The notes beneath the pieces are model-generated. The model did not search any database and was not told the DNA's origin. It saw nothing but the letters and a program-made list of their open reading frames with translations. A DNA stretch of 64,000 nucleotides from Argopecten irradians (taxonomy: Eukaryota > Mollusca > Bivalvia > Pectinida > Pectinidae), in the NCBI RefSeq assembly GCF_041381155.1, contig NC_091135.1, forward strand, positions 47,605,086 to 47,669,085. The letters are read 5' to 3'. The first letter of the stretch is position 1; each line of letters starts with the position of its first letter. Below, one piece after another: positions 1-12,889 of this stretch. The position numbers and the translations under genes are program-made.

Positions 1-1037
1 TTACATGTGACTGATAAAACACTCGAATCGTCGATATCAATTCCGACACTCGGCACCTGCGTGACATCTGCGTACGAAAGTGTAGGCTTGACAGTATGGT
101 TGGAGTTACTACTGCAAACGTTTACTTTTGCGTCTCTAGGAATAGCCTCCTGAAGTACTTTCAGCACTTTGATTTTATCAACATCAGTGTTACTTGCAGA
201 TGGGTCGTCACTTTCTGCCGATACCGACTTCCCGCGTTTTGCCGATTTTAGATCCGCTATTTCGTTTTCCTTGGCGGTTAACTCTGTTCGTAACATATAA
301 TTGTCATTCATAAGTGAGGATATTTTCTGTTCTCTCATATCTTTTTCAGATCTCAGCTCACGGAGTTCATTTCTAAGCTCGACTATTTCATCCCTTAGAA
401 CAATATTAATACCATCGATTTGTTCGTTTAATTCGTTTCTCATTCCAACTATTAATATGAACAAGTCAGCCAGTGTTTGATTGTTTATTGTGTTGCCAAT
501 ATTTGACAGAGTAGTTGATCCACGATCTGTGGTTGGCGTTCCGCTACGCACGGGTGATTCCGAAGTGTTTATATCGTGTACTTGTTTTACTACGGTTTGA
601 TCACTGAGTAGGAGCGATACGTCACCACTGTCTGTTGGCGAGAGATCCTTTTGCCTAAGCAAATGCTTAATTTCGTTCTGACTTGTTCCTCCATCAATAT
701 ACTGGAATATCGTGTAAATATCTTCGATGTACTTTTCCAATGCAGTTGTGCTCATGCCATTCCTACGTTTGACAAGTATACCGCGAGGTGTATCGGGTAG
801 CCTCTGAAGAGATAGATCGTACAGTGACTGACGGACATGAGCAAGACTATCAATGTCATTATCGTAAATGTCTCCAATGCGAATTTTGAAGCTTTCTCTA
901 TCTAGAGACCCAACCGAATCTTTTAGATGATCAAACATACTTCTATCTATCTGAGTAGAGGTCATATTGGATTCCTCATCATCCGATAAATTAACGACTT
1001 TGTTCGTAATGCTCTTACTACCTCTCTCAATATCCAT
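1..1037 (-). CDS. Coiled-coil protein ORF, partial; probable retroelement ORF1
   Basis: Reading the minus strand from an ATG at 1037-1035 gives about 345 codons without a stop, running off the left edge. The N-terminal part is acidic and polar (starts MDIERGSKSITNKVV). A central segment at roughly residues 190-275 has strong heptad character, with repeats such as EIVELRNELRELRSEKDMRE, so a coiled coil is expected. Near the visible end is LSYADVTQVPS, a short motif of the kind often seen in ORF1 proteins of LINE-type elements. It lies inside the GMDS intron that follows coding exon 4, in the same orientation as GMDS. No intron signals are needed to read it. I do not recognise a named family. 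Alternatives are a nested host gene or an ORF of another retroelement class; the sequence to the left (RT/endonuclease or not) would decide. Confidence 0.55.
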   Translation of the reverse strand, partial: MDIERGSKSITNKVVNLSDDEESNMTSTQIDRSMFDHLKDSVGSLDRESFKIRIGDIYDNDIDSLAHVRQSLYDLSLQRLPDTPRGILVKRRNGMSTTALEKYIEDIYTIFQYIDGGTSQNEIKHLLRQKDLSPTDSGDVSLLLSDQTVVKQVHDINTSESPVRSGTPTTDRGSTTLSNIGNTINNQTLADLFILIVGMRNELNEQIDGINIVLRDEIVELRNELRELRSEKDMREQKISSLMNDNYMLRTELTAKENEIADLKSAKRGKSVSAESDDPSASNTDVDKIKVLKVLQEAIPRDAKVNVCSSNSNHTVKPTLSYADVTQVPSVGIDIDDSSVLSVTC

Positions 1038-1730
1038 GTCTTACACATAACTTCAGTTTGTCATGAGTTAATTTAATTAATGAGCTCTTTGATGTAATCA
1101 ACATTGACCGAGTCAAAAAAAGGGTACTTAAGACCTAAAAAACAAGAAGAAGATTTCTTTTTTCTATCTTGCCCAATGTCATGATATCAAAAAACGCTGT
1201 ATACATTTTTATGCCAACTCTGAAGTCTGTTGTCATAAAGAATCAATAAAAATACCTGAAATAAGTTTGACAAACAGAAATCTTTGTATTTAGAGTTTTG
1301 TCTTTATAAAAGTATGTGTTTTAAACCTTCAATTTCAAATATCCAACTTTTCTACAGATTTGAGTCTTTTTTTTTTAAGCTGACAAGGTTTGCAGGAATA
1401 TTTTACAAGTAATTCAATGAAGCAATTGAATATTAAATCATCAGTTACCATATTCACCATAATAAGCGCCCATACAGGTTTTCCTTATCCTTATAAAACC
1501 CCTCTTTATTCCTGGTACATGTCGCACATGTATATAAAACACATACATGTACCAAACACATACATGTACCACCATGTAACACTGATTCACTGAGATAAGT
1601 TTTGTTAGAATGTTTCTTTTTCAGTTTCAGATGCTGTCTAATTACCTGACATAATTTTACTATGTAGTTCAAGCAGTAACAGCTCTGCTGCTTCCAACAT
1701 GTGGTAAATGGCAAGTATCATCTGGAAAAC

Positions 1731-1829
1731 CATAATCCAATATCAACCCATCCCCCAAGTTCCCATTGTACATTTTGTACCATAATCCAATATCAACCCA
1801 TCCCCCAAGTTCCCATTGTACATTTTGTA
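1731..1829. repeat. Two-copy tandem repeat, about 50 bp unit
   Basis: The unit beginning CCATAATCCAATATCAACCC and ending ACATTTTGTA occurs twice back to back with no visible difference, so the duplication is recent. Confidence 0.85.
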
Positions 1830-2816
1830 TGTACTTATAGGGTTAAATATGGTGTAAAGTACATGTTAAAAAGTTGTATAACTTGAGTTGCTGACTTATC
1901 AATATACATTAAACACTCATCACAAGACAAGCTGACATGTAATGTTTGTCAAGCAAAAATTACAAATGGATTTTTCTATGATTTACATGCTAAGATGCTG
2001 TTATACAAAGGTAATCTAAAGTGTTTTAGTATGGGTCTGTATGGACCATATGTTGCCTAATGGATTATACAAAGCACACAATATGTTTGACAGGATTACT
2101 AGCATTTGACATTTACACTAGGTTGAGATGTAAATCATTTTTTAATACTTCATACAATGTAAGGCTGATAACATGATAAAGGCAGCAACGGCAATTACTA
2201 TAGCTAGGAAGTCCCATTACTGCAATGGGTAAGGGGAGGTAATTCAAACAAAATAGAATTTTCAGACATACCAGGAGCACTATAACTATGCTTTTGTATA
2301 ATGCTCCATGACAGCAATCAAAAGTCATTTATTATGAGAGCAGGGTCAAGTTGTAGCAGTTAGTGTAACATCATATGGACACTATATTTACACTTGCTAG
2401 GCTTGTTCACTATATGCAACTACTAGCCGATTTTGTTTACCATAACTGCATGGTAACATTGAACTTATAAAAATGTTCTATGCAACGTAAAGGGTCTACT
2501 TTTTTTAAAGAAACACATGGCTTTGATTACATTTTGACGCAACATTACGTGTTTATTGTTGTTTTTCATAGAAATTTGGAAAAATCTAAACAATACATAT
2601 ATGTTTTTATATTTATATATGATACCAACATTTTTTAAATTAACAATTGTAAAAAGAAACGGGAAAAATATCCCGACCGGGGCGACGTGCAGTGCTGTCA
2701 AATGTAAACATTACCTCTGTGTCTGTGTTCGTCCTACAATTGCGTCTTTGGGGTGGACGGGCGTGAGACCCTCTGACAGAGGTCAGTTATAAACATATCC
2801 TCTTGTCTTTGTTCTT

Positions 2817-2881
2817 TGAGAATTTAATTATGTGTATTATAAAACATGTGAGAATTTAATCATGTGTATTATAAAACATGC
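2817..2881. repeat. Two-copy tandem repeat, about 32 bp unit
   Basis: GAGAATTTAATTATGTG followed by TATTATAAAACATG is repeated once with a single T/C difference. Confidence 0.75.
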
Positions 2882-3487
2882 ACCGCTAGTAATCCACGTG
2901 TTGACAGTTAGGCGTCACTACAAATACATTGATTGTAGGCCTACCCATCGAACACAAGTGAAAATGTTCCGTCTGTAGATGGCGATGATGCTAAGCGTAG
3001 ATTATATAATCACATGGATTCCAAGGATGTAATATCGTCAAGTCAGACGACAATCTCAAACACGTTGAGCTACTTGAACATCGGTGTTTTGACAACTTCG
3101 GCCAACTCAAGTGTGTAAGCGTGCGTCAGCTTCACCTGGCTGCACAAAAACGGTCACCGAGTTCACACATGTGGTCGAGTACAAATTCTTCATGTTATTA
3201 CGCTATATTAACTTTTAGCAAAATTGAATATATACTTAAAGTTCTGATCAGATGAAATAAAATTTTCTCTGAAATTTACTTTGTTTGTCATGTTTATTTT
3301 ACAATGAAATATTGAACTTTATTGTCGTCGCGGATGAATAATTCTACCTTACGTGAAGAGTCATCTTTCGCTGTTCAATTGAGTAAGCTCCTCCCACTTT
3401 TGACCGACTTTTATTGAATAATTACGTCAAATTCAAATGACGATTTTATAGCATAAAATATACATAAAAAAAGTTGTATGAGTGTAA

Positions 3488-3650
3488 ATATAGGCATTGG
3501 ATTTCGCTTTTATGTTAACCATGCTTGTATGGAGCAATTCCTCTAAAAATATATTCATATGGGGCGCTAACGCGCCCCATAGAATATATTCTTAGAGGAA
3601 TTGCTCCATACAAGCATGGTTAACATAAAAGCGCAATCCAATCCCTATAT
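3488..3650. repeat. Long near-perfect foldback (about 80 bp arms)
   Basis: The two arms are reverse complements almost throughout, centred at about 3569. The tip is itself GC-rich and palindromic (GGGGCG, six-base loop, CGCCCC). Arms include GTTAACCATGCTTGTATGG and its complement. There is no coding capacity. It resembles a MITE made almost entirely of inverted repeat, lying in the GMDS intron after exon 4. Confidence 0.85.
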
Positions 3651-3912
3651 GAAACACCTGTTACCAAAGTCAGTCTTGACGAGGACTCAGCCACATTAGT
3701 ACAGCCTAGTCTGTTTCTCAGCTATCTAGACAGAATATCAAATATATTGTAGTTTGGACCTTTACCTGGTACTATAATCTTTGTCATATAAAAAGATTTA
3801 ATGCTTCATAATAAATATATAATAACTTTTCCTGACAAAGAACACATTATAGTGTGATCTATATGCATAGCTGATTAAATGTTCACACAAAATAGTAAAA
3901 CTATGAACGTAC

Positions 3913-4022
3913 CTTCACATGACTTTGAGCACCAAGGTTATAAATTTCGTCTGGTCGGACCTCACTGATGATCTTCACCAGACATGTACTGTCTGTCAGA
4001 TCACCGTAGTGTAAGTGCATGG
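3913..4022 (-). CDS. GMDS: GMDS coding exon 4
   Basis: A 110 nt exon completes a serine codon and encodes [20 protein letters not shown] through [10 protein letters not shown]. The acceptor is ATTTTCAG and the donor GTACGTTC. Confidence 0.95.
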
Positions 4023-7000
4023 CTGAAAATTAACACAAAGGTTGTTAAATATGGACCCTACGCCAGTACGAAATGAATGCAAAGCTTCATTTGTATTGCA
4101 AAAAAGTGCTTTTTAACACTTAAAGTAAACACACATCCCTCCCCTCTCTATAACAATAGCTATTTACCTTAATTTTATGAAGCTAGGAATCATTCATTTA
4201 AAGTTAGGGACCAAAGACTTCATGTAATCTTTTGTATGTTTAAAAGTCATTATTGAAATCTAACCATAGAGACAATCAGTATACGGTTAATGTAAAAATT
4301 ACCAAATTTTACATTCAGGCATAATCATACACTAAAGAAAAATACCTGAAATTTGGACAAAAATGGCTAAACCCACCAAAATTAATTTATTTTATAATGG
4401 TTCGAAGGTGACTAATGACAACAATATCTTTAGATTTACAAGCTTGGATAATTTTAGAAATGTAAATGTAGGTTAGTTTTGTGGACAACAGAGTGATGAA
4501 CTCTAGTATGCAGAATATAGATTCTAAGGTAAAAATAGCTTATTTCTAAATAGCTGAGAAAAAGATCATGTTTGTACATTGGAATGACATTATATAACAG
4601 AGAATCAGGTAGACTTCAAGTTTATATACAGCACCACACTCTTAACACACAGTTCTTACACTAATGTCACATCTCATCTTTATGTCCATATCAGCATGAA
4701 ATTTTCAGATTGATAGTACAGATACCCATGGTGTGAGATCATAATATTCATTATATGGTATGAATGTTGCATTATGGAAAATAAAAATCCTATTTTCTGT
4801 GACCATTCATTTCAATACCCTTATTCAATATCATATATATAGGCACACCCTTAAGAACCAACACTTTAAGCTCTCTTTGTATAACAATAGTGAATGTACC
4901 TATAACAGCATGTGTATATATTAAGTTACATGAAGCCTATCATGAGATTCTGATAACTACTTTTTCCAAAATATGATTATATTGAAAAGCCTTCTTCAGC
5001 TGTTAACTACAGTAGCTATAGAGACTCAATCATTAAGGGTTAACATAGTAACAAGTAGCTATATATATAGATCAACAATTATAAGTTAAACATAACTACA
5101 CATTGGAAACGTCATCTGTAACGAGCTGAAATCACATGGTTGCATCCAAGCAAACATTCGAAAAGCAAAGCATTATGCAAAGAGGATCTTTACAGCTTTT
5201 CAGCTTATAACCAGAAGTTAATTGAATTTAATAAAAGTGACCTTGACCTTTCACCTCTGATCTAACTAGCATAAATGGTAGTTTGAACTTGATCAGCTAC
5301 AGAGAGTAATGTGTCCACCAATGTATAGGTGATATGCACTGCGATAACATGGCTTGATTATGGAGTCAGTAAAAAATGTCATCTGCACTTTGCAGGTGGC
5401 ACAAACACTATGTGACTAGAAATCTGCATATAAAAAGCATGTGTCTATAGATTGGCAGCTAACGTTTAGTAGATAAATCAAGAATAATAACAATATCAAC
5501 ATTTAAATCTGATTAGAAAACATATTCTTATTCTCACTTCATTTCCAAGAAGTTCTTCATTTTTAATCTATATTGTTTGTCTGGCTAAATCACATGTCCG
5601 TGATAAGTGTAGCAGCATGCTGATACAAAACAGACTGTGCAATGTTCAGCAAAATATTTACTTCAATCAAAATTTACTTCTGAAATTGTGAAGGTAGTGA
5701 TCAGTTGTAACAATCCAAAATGTCACCAGAATATGACCTCATAAGATATACTCTATGTAAGAATGTCTTCTAATCAGATTCTGTAAATACTTCCATGTAA
5801 AGTTTGTGTGTGTTAGTGTAAAAATTTGGATTAAGTTCACTGCATTATATGTGTTATACAGAACGGTTAATGTAGAAAGATTAAAGCTAAGATTCTAAAA
5901 AGATTGAGTTAGAAAGTCTCACAGCACAGAGTAGAAGATGTGTGAACGATTAACAATACAATATGTATTTCATCAATGACTCACAGGTAAGAATGATAGT
6001 AGACTGGTCACAAGAACCTCAGCTGAGTTCTAAAACTACTTTATCTCCTGCTAGTTTGAAACTCTGGGTCTCAGAACCATCAGAGAGACAACAATTGTGT
6101 TACTTCTTTGACAGTTTTATATCATGCTAGAGTCTGGTAATCAGTCTATAAGACAATAGTAGGTTATTCCCAATGAAGAAGCAGGGCTCAAAGTGATAAA
6201 AAGTCTTATAATTTCATCAAGATAATCAATCAAATATATTTCAATTTCCAATATGTTTTCATCTTTATCAAATATGTTCCTCAATAGATTATCCTCTAAA
6301 TTTGAACTTTTACCAAAAGCTTGAAAAGATCCAAGTAAAATAATAATAAAGTGATAAACATCACTTTGAGCCTAGCTGAAGAATCTCGACAATTATATAC
6401 AATAGTGAGTACTTACTTCCTCTTCCCACTGTAGAGGCAAACAAACATACATAATGGTATAAAAAGCAGACAACATGCGTATGGATCACATGACCAAAGA
6501 TTTATAGGACGCATCGCCATAAGGTTTGAGTCACATGACCACAGGTTTGGGTCGCCAATGGTAACAGTAAATTATATAAAGCAAATCACATGATGCTTAC
6601 AAATGAAAATTAATCTAACATGATGCAATATAAGATACACACAGTAAACTTTGGATGATGTACATGTACAGCTATTAAGTAAAATAAAGGCAAAACTAGA
6701 AAACATCAAAGATGCTTTATAAACTAGTGTGTTTCAAACTGAAACATTGCTTAAATCATCTTTTGCTAACACATAACTATTCCTGCACAAACATTTTTGC
6801 AAATACAAAAATGTAAATAAAAAACTGTATTTTCTAATGGATAAGACACAAACGTATTTTCTACTGGATAGTATGTTGACCAAGCTGTCGGCTCATGGGA
6901 AGATTTTGATACATTTTTTTTTTACTATACAATTAATGCAGCATGTACAGGCATATGCAACCAGTTCCAAGATGCATAATGAAAACTAATGCATATCAAC

Positions 7001-10000
7001 AAGGTTCATGTGCAAAGAACTTATTATAAATAAAACTATGATGCTTTTTAGAAACGTATTGAAATCTGAATATATTTACATTTGAAACAGAATAAAATAC
7101 TTGATCTGAATTTACTCCCAATTTGTAAACTGCAGGGAATGTAAAATAGACCATGCTTGACAATGCAGATGAAATACTTACATCCCTCTGTATGACATTT
7201 TGGATCAGCATACAGGTGCTCTATTCTTGAGGTATTGAATGTGCTGGCTCTGCGGATAATGCCATGTACCTGATAAATAAAACAGATCATTGGTAAGAGT
7301 TCAATCAATCATAAACAGTGATGTCTTATTTATATGTCAATTAAAGGGACAATTCAGTGAGGCTAATTCGTTACGTAACCATGAAGCAAAATATAACATA
7401 TATGTATTGTTCTACATTCCTTATGAAACATATGACAAGAAATAGTGACAAATTCCACAACATTGTTAAGTATTTTGATCAATACCATTGAAATTCCAAA
7501 TCATTGATCAATACGATTAAGCAGGTACAACATGTACGCTGTACCCTTACCCGAGTTAAAGTGACGCACGTTCAACGAATGCAATACATAACCACTGATG
7601 AGTTGATGAAATTATTTTTAGACAAGAACATACATCTGATAATATTAACACAACTGTAAGAGCGTTTTTAGTAGTTCTTGACAAAAAATTCTTTACTACA
7701 CAGGCAAGGGTCAGGGTTCGGCATACAAGGCTATGTGTAATATGACGATTGAACATTTCACATACATTTGCCTAAAGTGGGCTTTTCTGACATATCACAG
7801 TTAAACCAACTATTCTAATTTCCATTAGAACTGGTTTGTTTCCGAAATAAGTGCAAGTTTTAATGTACTCTTAGACCGAATTGTCCCTTTAAGTGTATTA
7901 TAAAAACTCACTTTCAAATGAACTTATAAGGGCAATAACTCAAATAGCAATCATCGATATCAGAGAAGGGTCATACTCGAATTAAGTTAACTTATTATCT
8001 CTTCTAAAATTATTCTGTCATAATAATGATACTTAAAATTGAGATTACACTTTCAAAACATAACAAATAAAAAGAAATTGCTTAGCAGACAAGTCTGATA
8101 AAGACATAACAAAGGTGTCAAATACTGTAAACCTTGTTTTATCAAAGAATTGCCATTTCCCTTAATTTTTCTTTAACATAAATCATTTTAACATAACTTT
8201 CTCTCTATACTTTCAGACACTTTAATCTTGAAGTCAATGGATACATTGTAAACTTCCTCTGAGTATTTGAGTACTGTACTTGTAATGGAAATGCTTCAAA
8301 TTAATCACAGTCTTCTAGTTACCAGTATATATTAGTTCAAGCTTATAATGTTCAACTGTACTGATTGTTCAATGTAGACAAAACAATGCACACATTAAAA
8401 CATTATTATAACTAAGATCTGGGGACCAAAAAACCACTTTTTATAAGTATAGTTTGCAATACACATATATATATACAGACATCTTAAAGGAACCTTGACG
8501 GGGAATGAAAATTACCATCTTATTGAGTAACCATGATTTTGTTGTAAGCGTGTTCAGTAACACATGTTTTAATGTAATTCATTGACAGAATTTTGTTGAT
8601 TCTTTTCCACATCAATTTATTTCTTTCGGATATTTATACCGATATCCTTCAGTACCTACCATCTTACCCTAAAGGCTGTGATTATTTACATTTTAAATAT
8701 ATAGACAGTTTACACAAGTTGTGTAATGCCCATGGCAGGCTTACAGGCGTTTGGCCATCCATAGCAGTATTGATTTCAGTGTAAACTGTCTATATATTAT
8801 AATATATAATACTGCTATCAATACTGCTATGGATATTATATTTAAAATGTAAATAATCACAGTCTTTAGGGTAAGATGTTGTCAACATATGGTAGGCACG
8901 TCAATATATAAGGTAGAATTGACAATATCCTACCTGGTGATCGCAATCACGAAACAGCACTTACATACTATTACCGTATTCGTCACAATAAGTGCCTATG
9001 TCCCTAGTATAAGCACCCCTCCCCTTTTTCAGGCCTCATTTTAATTGCCTCGGCATAAGCCCAAAACTATCAAAACTTTTATAAGTTTGCAATAATTTGT
9101 TTTTATATTAAGCACCTTTTAAATTTTTTCATTTTTTTAAAAACATCCTGGGCGCTTATTGGGTCAAATACCGTATATTATCTAAATTTATTCTAGACTC
9201 TCAAAGAAAATATGCTACATAATACAATTATATTATAAAGAATTGAGAAAATTGGTATAATATTGTACAACACTTGCTGGGATTTTTATAGATCATAAAT
9301 CGGTCGGCAGTTGGTGTCATCATTACTGTATGTTTACTTTCATTTGGGGCGTGGCGTAAGTACACGTGTTTGTATTGTGGACATTCGATGTAATCACTGA
9401 TATAGATACAAGTGTAGACAGAAGAGGGGAATTGGTGGCATCACCAACCGTTATTGACATCCTTTAGAATTAACTAGACCAGTTGTTATTAGATTGTTTG
9501 GTAACGAGGATATTGGAAGTTATGCATAGCTTTTGGAACTTATGAGAATGATTTATTGTTTGAATAGTTAGGATTGATCTGTTGTATATTCTGTAATCAT
9601 AGTTATGGAGTGATAATAAGAATGTGTGAGTATTCTGTAAATATATAACTTGTTAATTCATTACTGTTTTATCAATAATCAACATTTGTCTTTTATATTG
9701 GAGTTACTGGTTGTTCTTGCATTGAGTTTATATTATGAAAAACTATTGAGATACATAGTCTCTCATTCTACCAAATATTGACCTTTTGCTAGTCGAGACA
9801 TTTATCATAAAGTGGAGATAACTGAGCTTCTTTCTAGCCTTAAAGGCTGTATTGACAATTGCAAGCGTTGTGACTACGGCTCGTTATATTGACGGGAGAA
9901 TCTGTAAGTGACGCGATTGTGCGTTACAATATAATTTATGATTATTAATTGCCGTATTACCTCATAACCTTTGGCGATAAGAAATTCTGCTAAGTAGGAT

Positions 10001-11817
10001 CCATCCTGTAATTAAAAAAAGTGTATGTAAAAATACATGTGATATATATATATTACAATCAATCAAAAACATCAAAAAATCATTTAAGACACATGTTTTT
10101 CAAGCTCAAGCAATATTTCAAAATAACAAAGCTTCTTATACTGTTATGTTAAATTTACATCTTCTTCTTAGAGCTTGTAGGGATATACTTGAATATGGTA
10201 TAAAATCAGTTGTAAACAGTTTTATTATACACTGCCAAGCATTTCTCCATATATGATATGATCATAGTCCAAGTATCCATGTGTACGTTTATATTTTACA
10301 CAATAGAGAATGAAACACATGAAAACAGCATACATGTGGCAAGGTAGTTAGGCTAAAGTGCAGGTATACATGTGCATGCACTTACACCCAGTATAATATG
10401 ACTTTATTTTAAACATTAGTTTAGCTAACAATATTACTACCATTTATCAGTCCATTGTTGGACTTACATAACATATCATATCAAATTCAGATGTGGATTG
10501 GCTCCAATTTGAATAGAAACTGGTCGCTATGAAAACTTAGATTTAAAATCTGACTTGTATTATTTTTAAGGTTTTTATCCCCATACCTTGTATGTATATA
10601 TATATTACAGTCTCTCATAATTCTGTATAGAATGGCCCCTTAATTTTTTAAAGAAACTTTGTTTTATTTATTATGTATTATGTTTTTCACTGAGCCAGAG
10701 GGTGAGACTTAAATAAAATATTTGAACTTTAACTATCATTTTGTTTTTCATTGAGGGCGAGACTTAAATAAAATATTTGAACTTTAACTATCATATCAGC
10801 GGTTTCAACTGAACCATAGGGCCTTGTTCCTAATGATGAGATACGTAAGTATAAGGTAGGTTACATCAATTTACATACATAACACAATTGAAATGTAGTC
10901 ATGATTGTGAGCATATTCTACAGCGTGTCCATATTTTCAAATGCCTGGAGCTGCTGATGAATTTTTCAGGATGGTGTGGTTTTGTTTTTGTAGAAATAAT
11001 GTGTTTCATGAGACGCGAACAATTAATTTTTCCCAAAACATGACTACTGTTCCTTCACAACTAGGTACTGGTATGGTCCCAGTATACAAATGGAGTTGTC
11101 CACAAAGGCAATAAAAGTATACCTATCTCAAATAGAATTTTAAAAAATAACACGAAAAAATCCTTATCTATTCAAGGACATTCAAGTGAATACCAGGCCT
11201 AACGGAGATTTAATTTGTCACAACTTGGTTACCGCAATGTGTTATGACTTGCTATCTTCTTTTTTCAATGAGTTATCTCCCTTCAATCATATACAGATGG
11301 TTTACGTCAGCATAAATAATGAATTAACCCCAAAAAATATTCAGTGATACTCTTTTTTTTAATTGTTTGACAATCGCCACGGTCACTGACGACAACAACA
11401 ACATCAGATAATATATCTGTACTGTACTGTAGTTATAATCATGTTAACCCTTCTCCTAGGCCAGTAAACAAAATAGTTGATAAACATTGAATATAAAATG
11501 CATCAACAATGAAATGGAGCGGAGTAAATAACAAAATGTCCAGTGTATGTACTGTCAGTAAGCATCTCTCTCTATGCCAAGACAGTAGAATCTTTGCATC
11601 AATAAAGCATTACGGGTAGCGCAGTAGATGGTGGGTGCTCAACCGGGTGATCTGCCCCGACACCCGAATTCTTTAATGCTAAGAGAGCAAATACAGCACT
11701 TAAAAGTATTTTATTCTGAAATTAATGTTAGAAAAGATTCTTTGTCAATCTTTACTTTACCTGTCCAGTAATACCGGTAATTAAGGCAATTTTCTTCGAA
11801 GACCCTCCTGTCGCCAT
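3913..11817 (-). CDS. GMDS: GDP-mannose 4,6-dehydratase, 5' part of gene (coding exons 1-4)
   Basis: GMDS uses NADP to convert GDP-D-mannose to GDP-4-keto-6-deoxymannose in the cytosol, the first step of de novo GDP-fucose synthesis. Four minus-strand exons join in frame: 11761-11817, 9961-10005, 7182-7269 and 3913-4022, giving 57+45+88+110 = 300 nt or 100 residues. The product starts [19 protein letters not shown]. The Rossmann dinucleotide-binding glycine motif GITGQDGSYL is split by intron 1. It continues with [13 protein letters not shown] and RIEHLY, then [15 protein letters not shown] and [12 protein letters not shown], which match animal GMDS very closely from memory. All junctions have GT/AG borders with consistent phases 0, 0 and 1, and the last exon ends in phase 0. 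The catalytic Tyr-x-x-x-Lys region lies beyond the left edge. The start ATG is the one nearest the conserved dinucleotide fold; the human protein has a slightly longer N-terminus. Confidence 0.95.
4023..7181. other. GMDS intron 3
   Basis: A 3.16 kb AT-rich intron. I found no exon, RNA gene or clear transposon in it on either strand, only scattered low-complexity AT sequence. Confidence 0.6.
7182..7269 (-). CDS. GMDS: GMDS coding exon 3
   Basis: An 88 nt exon encodes [24 protein letters not shown] and CHTEG plus one base. The acceptor is TTTATCAG and the donor GTAAGTAT. The VHGI-RR segment is the nucleotide-selective region typical of the family. Confidence 0.94.
7341..7892. mobile_element. 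TTAA-flanked MITE, full-length copy A
   Basis: The element is bounded by TTAA on both sides and has terminal inverted repeats TTAAAGGGACAATTC at the left and GAATTGTCCCTTTAA at the right. It is about 0.55 kb with no coding capacity and lies in GMDS intron 2. TTAA targets are used by piggyBac- and Kolobok-type transposases, so it is a non-autonomous derivative of one of these; I cannot tell which. Related copies lie at 15801 and 19978. Confidence 0.8.
8660..8878. repeat. Compound foldback element in GMDS intron 2
   Basis: Arms of about 40 bp (CATCTTACCCTAAAGGCTGT near 8660 and its complement near 8878) enclose a second inverted pair (GACAGTTTACAC at 8704 and GTGTAAACTGTC at 8779). Non-coding. 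Confidence 0.75.
8972..9175. mobile_element. MITE with TACCGTATT ends
   Basis: The left end TACCGTATTCGTCACAATAA and the right end, read in reverse as TACGGTATTTGACCCAATAA, form imperfect inverted repeats around about 200 bp of AT-rich sequence. The same termini recur at 38928-39687, 61264 and 61806-62083. Confidence 0.65.
9961..10005 (-). CDS. GMDS: GMDS coding exon 2
   Basis: A 45 nt exon encodes [15 protein letters not shown]. The acceptor is TTAATTACAG and the donor GTAATACGG. It completes the glycine motif and first helix of the Rossmann fold. Confidence 0.93.
10006..11760. other. GMDS intron 1
   Basis: A 1.75 kb intron. It contains a two-copy direct repeat (about 10690-10795, unit including GAGACTTAAATAAAATATTT). 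Otherwise there are only AT-rich stretches and a short tRNA-like fragment near 11600 that I do not accept as a gene. Confidence 0.55.
11761..11817 (-). CDS. GMDS: GMDS coding exon 1
   Basis: This is the initiator exon, [19 protein letters not shown]. The donor after CAG is GTAAAG, phase 0. It carries the first half of the glycine-rich NADP-binding motif. Confidence 0.93.
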
Positions 11818-11891
11818 GCTGAAGACTGTAAACGTGGATGAGGAATTCCTGTCAACGTCAAGAAGAAACCGGATATGGAAAAGGAGGGATT

Positions 11892-11900
11892 TGATTGGTC
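11892..11900 (-). promoter_or_regulatory. CCAAT box upstream of GMDS
   Basis: On the minus strand this reads GACCAATCA, a good NF-Y-type CCAAT box about 75 bp upstream of the GMDS start codon. A second CCAAT lies about 10 bp further upstream. No TATA box stands out. Confidence 0.5.
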
Positions 11901-12889
11901 CATTTATTGGGTAGAACTAAACGACAGAAGGGAAACCACGTTGGATGGCCCACACGTGTTGCGTCTCTCCTTTGCAGAGCAGAGTTGAGCAGAGTTACAA
12001 ACAAGATATTTCATGTTTAACACTATTTCAACACAAAAGTTTGTTTGAAGATGAGTAATATAAAAGAAATTTATTTCGGGCTTTCGAACACTAACGTTAG
12101 GTTATATCCTATGTGTATCTACCTGTGATCCGCAAAACCTGGTTTTTTTGCCTATATACAGTAGTCTATATATTAGCAGAAACATAAAGCCTATATATGT
12201 TTCTGATGTTAGGCAAGAAAATAAATAAACAAATAAGCCTATAATGATAAAGACAGGTTAAGCGGACTATACAATGTACGTGCATGTACAGTAGAATTGT
12301 AGTAGCGGAAAATACATCACCCAGCTTCTGACTAACTTTTCAAATGAACAATATCTTTTCCGCTACAACAGTGGCTACCTGGTTACCGGTATAAAGACGT
12401 AGATGACGTATAAATCCCTGTCTACATATAAGCATTGTTATTCCGTCATTTTGTTTCACAATCGAGCCCTTTGAGGCATAAATCTAACATCGCAAAAACA
12501 AAGTAATAAATTATTCTTTGTGAGAATTTTACACCAATGATTATCTAAATCCAGAGACACAGATAGTATAACACTATCTAAATCCCGGTAAAGGACAATA
12601 GTTTATACAGTTAATGTTTTCTTGATTCTTCAGTTTTTATCTACAGATATAAGAATGATAAAGTAGCCAGGATCATGTAATCTATAAAGCTTTAAAACGT
12701 ATCATTTATAATTAGAATTTCATGTTTACATCATACACCGGCCGTTCTTTCTTTGTATTATCCTTGTCTAGCAGGTTTTTAGTACGACTCACCTATTTAT
12801 AGACAGGGAAAACACTTGAGTCGGGCTATAACAAGCACATAAAGCTCAGTAATCATTGGATACCGTGAAGCGTCCCGTTAGCGTGTAAG

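Larger units (their letters stand above)
1038..3912. other. GMDS intron (after coding exon 4), non-coding part
   Basis: No exon recognised. It holds two short tandem duplications (near 1730 and 2817), an AT-rich stretch and a long foldback at 3488-3650. GMDS continues beyond the left edge, so this intron is at least 3.9 kb. Confidence 0.6.
7270..9960. other. GMDS intron 2
   Basis: A 2.7 kb intron holding the TTAA MITE, the compound foldback and the TACCGTATT MITE listed separately. No exon is seen in the remainder. Confidence 0.6.

Noticed and set aside
11597-11660. tRNA-like segment (GGGTAGCGCAGT)
   Set aside because: An A-box-like stretch but no credible B box or cloverleaf; at most a SINE fragment.
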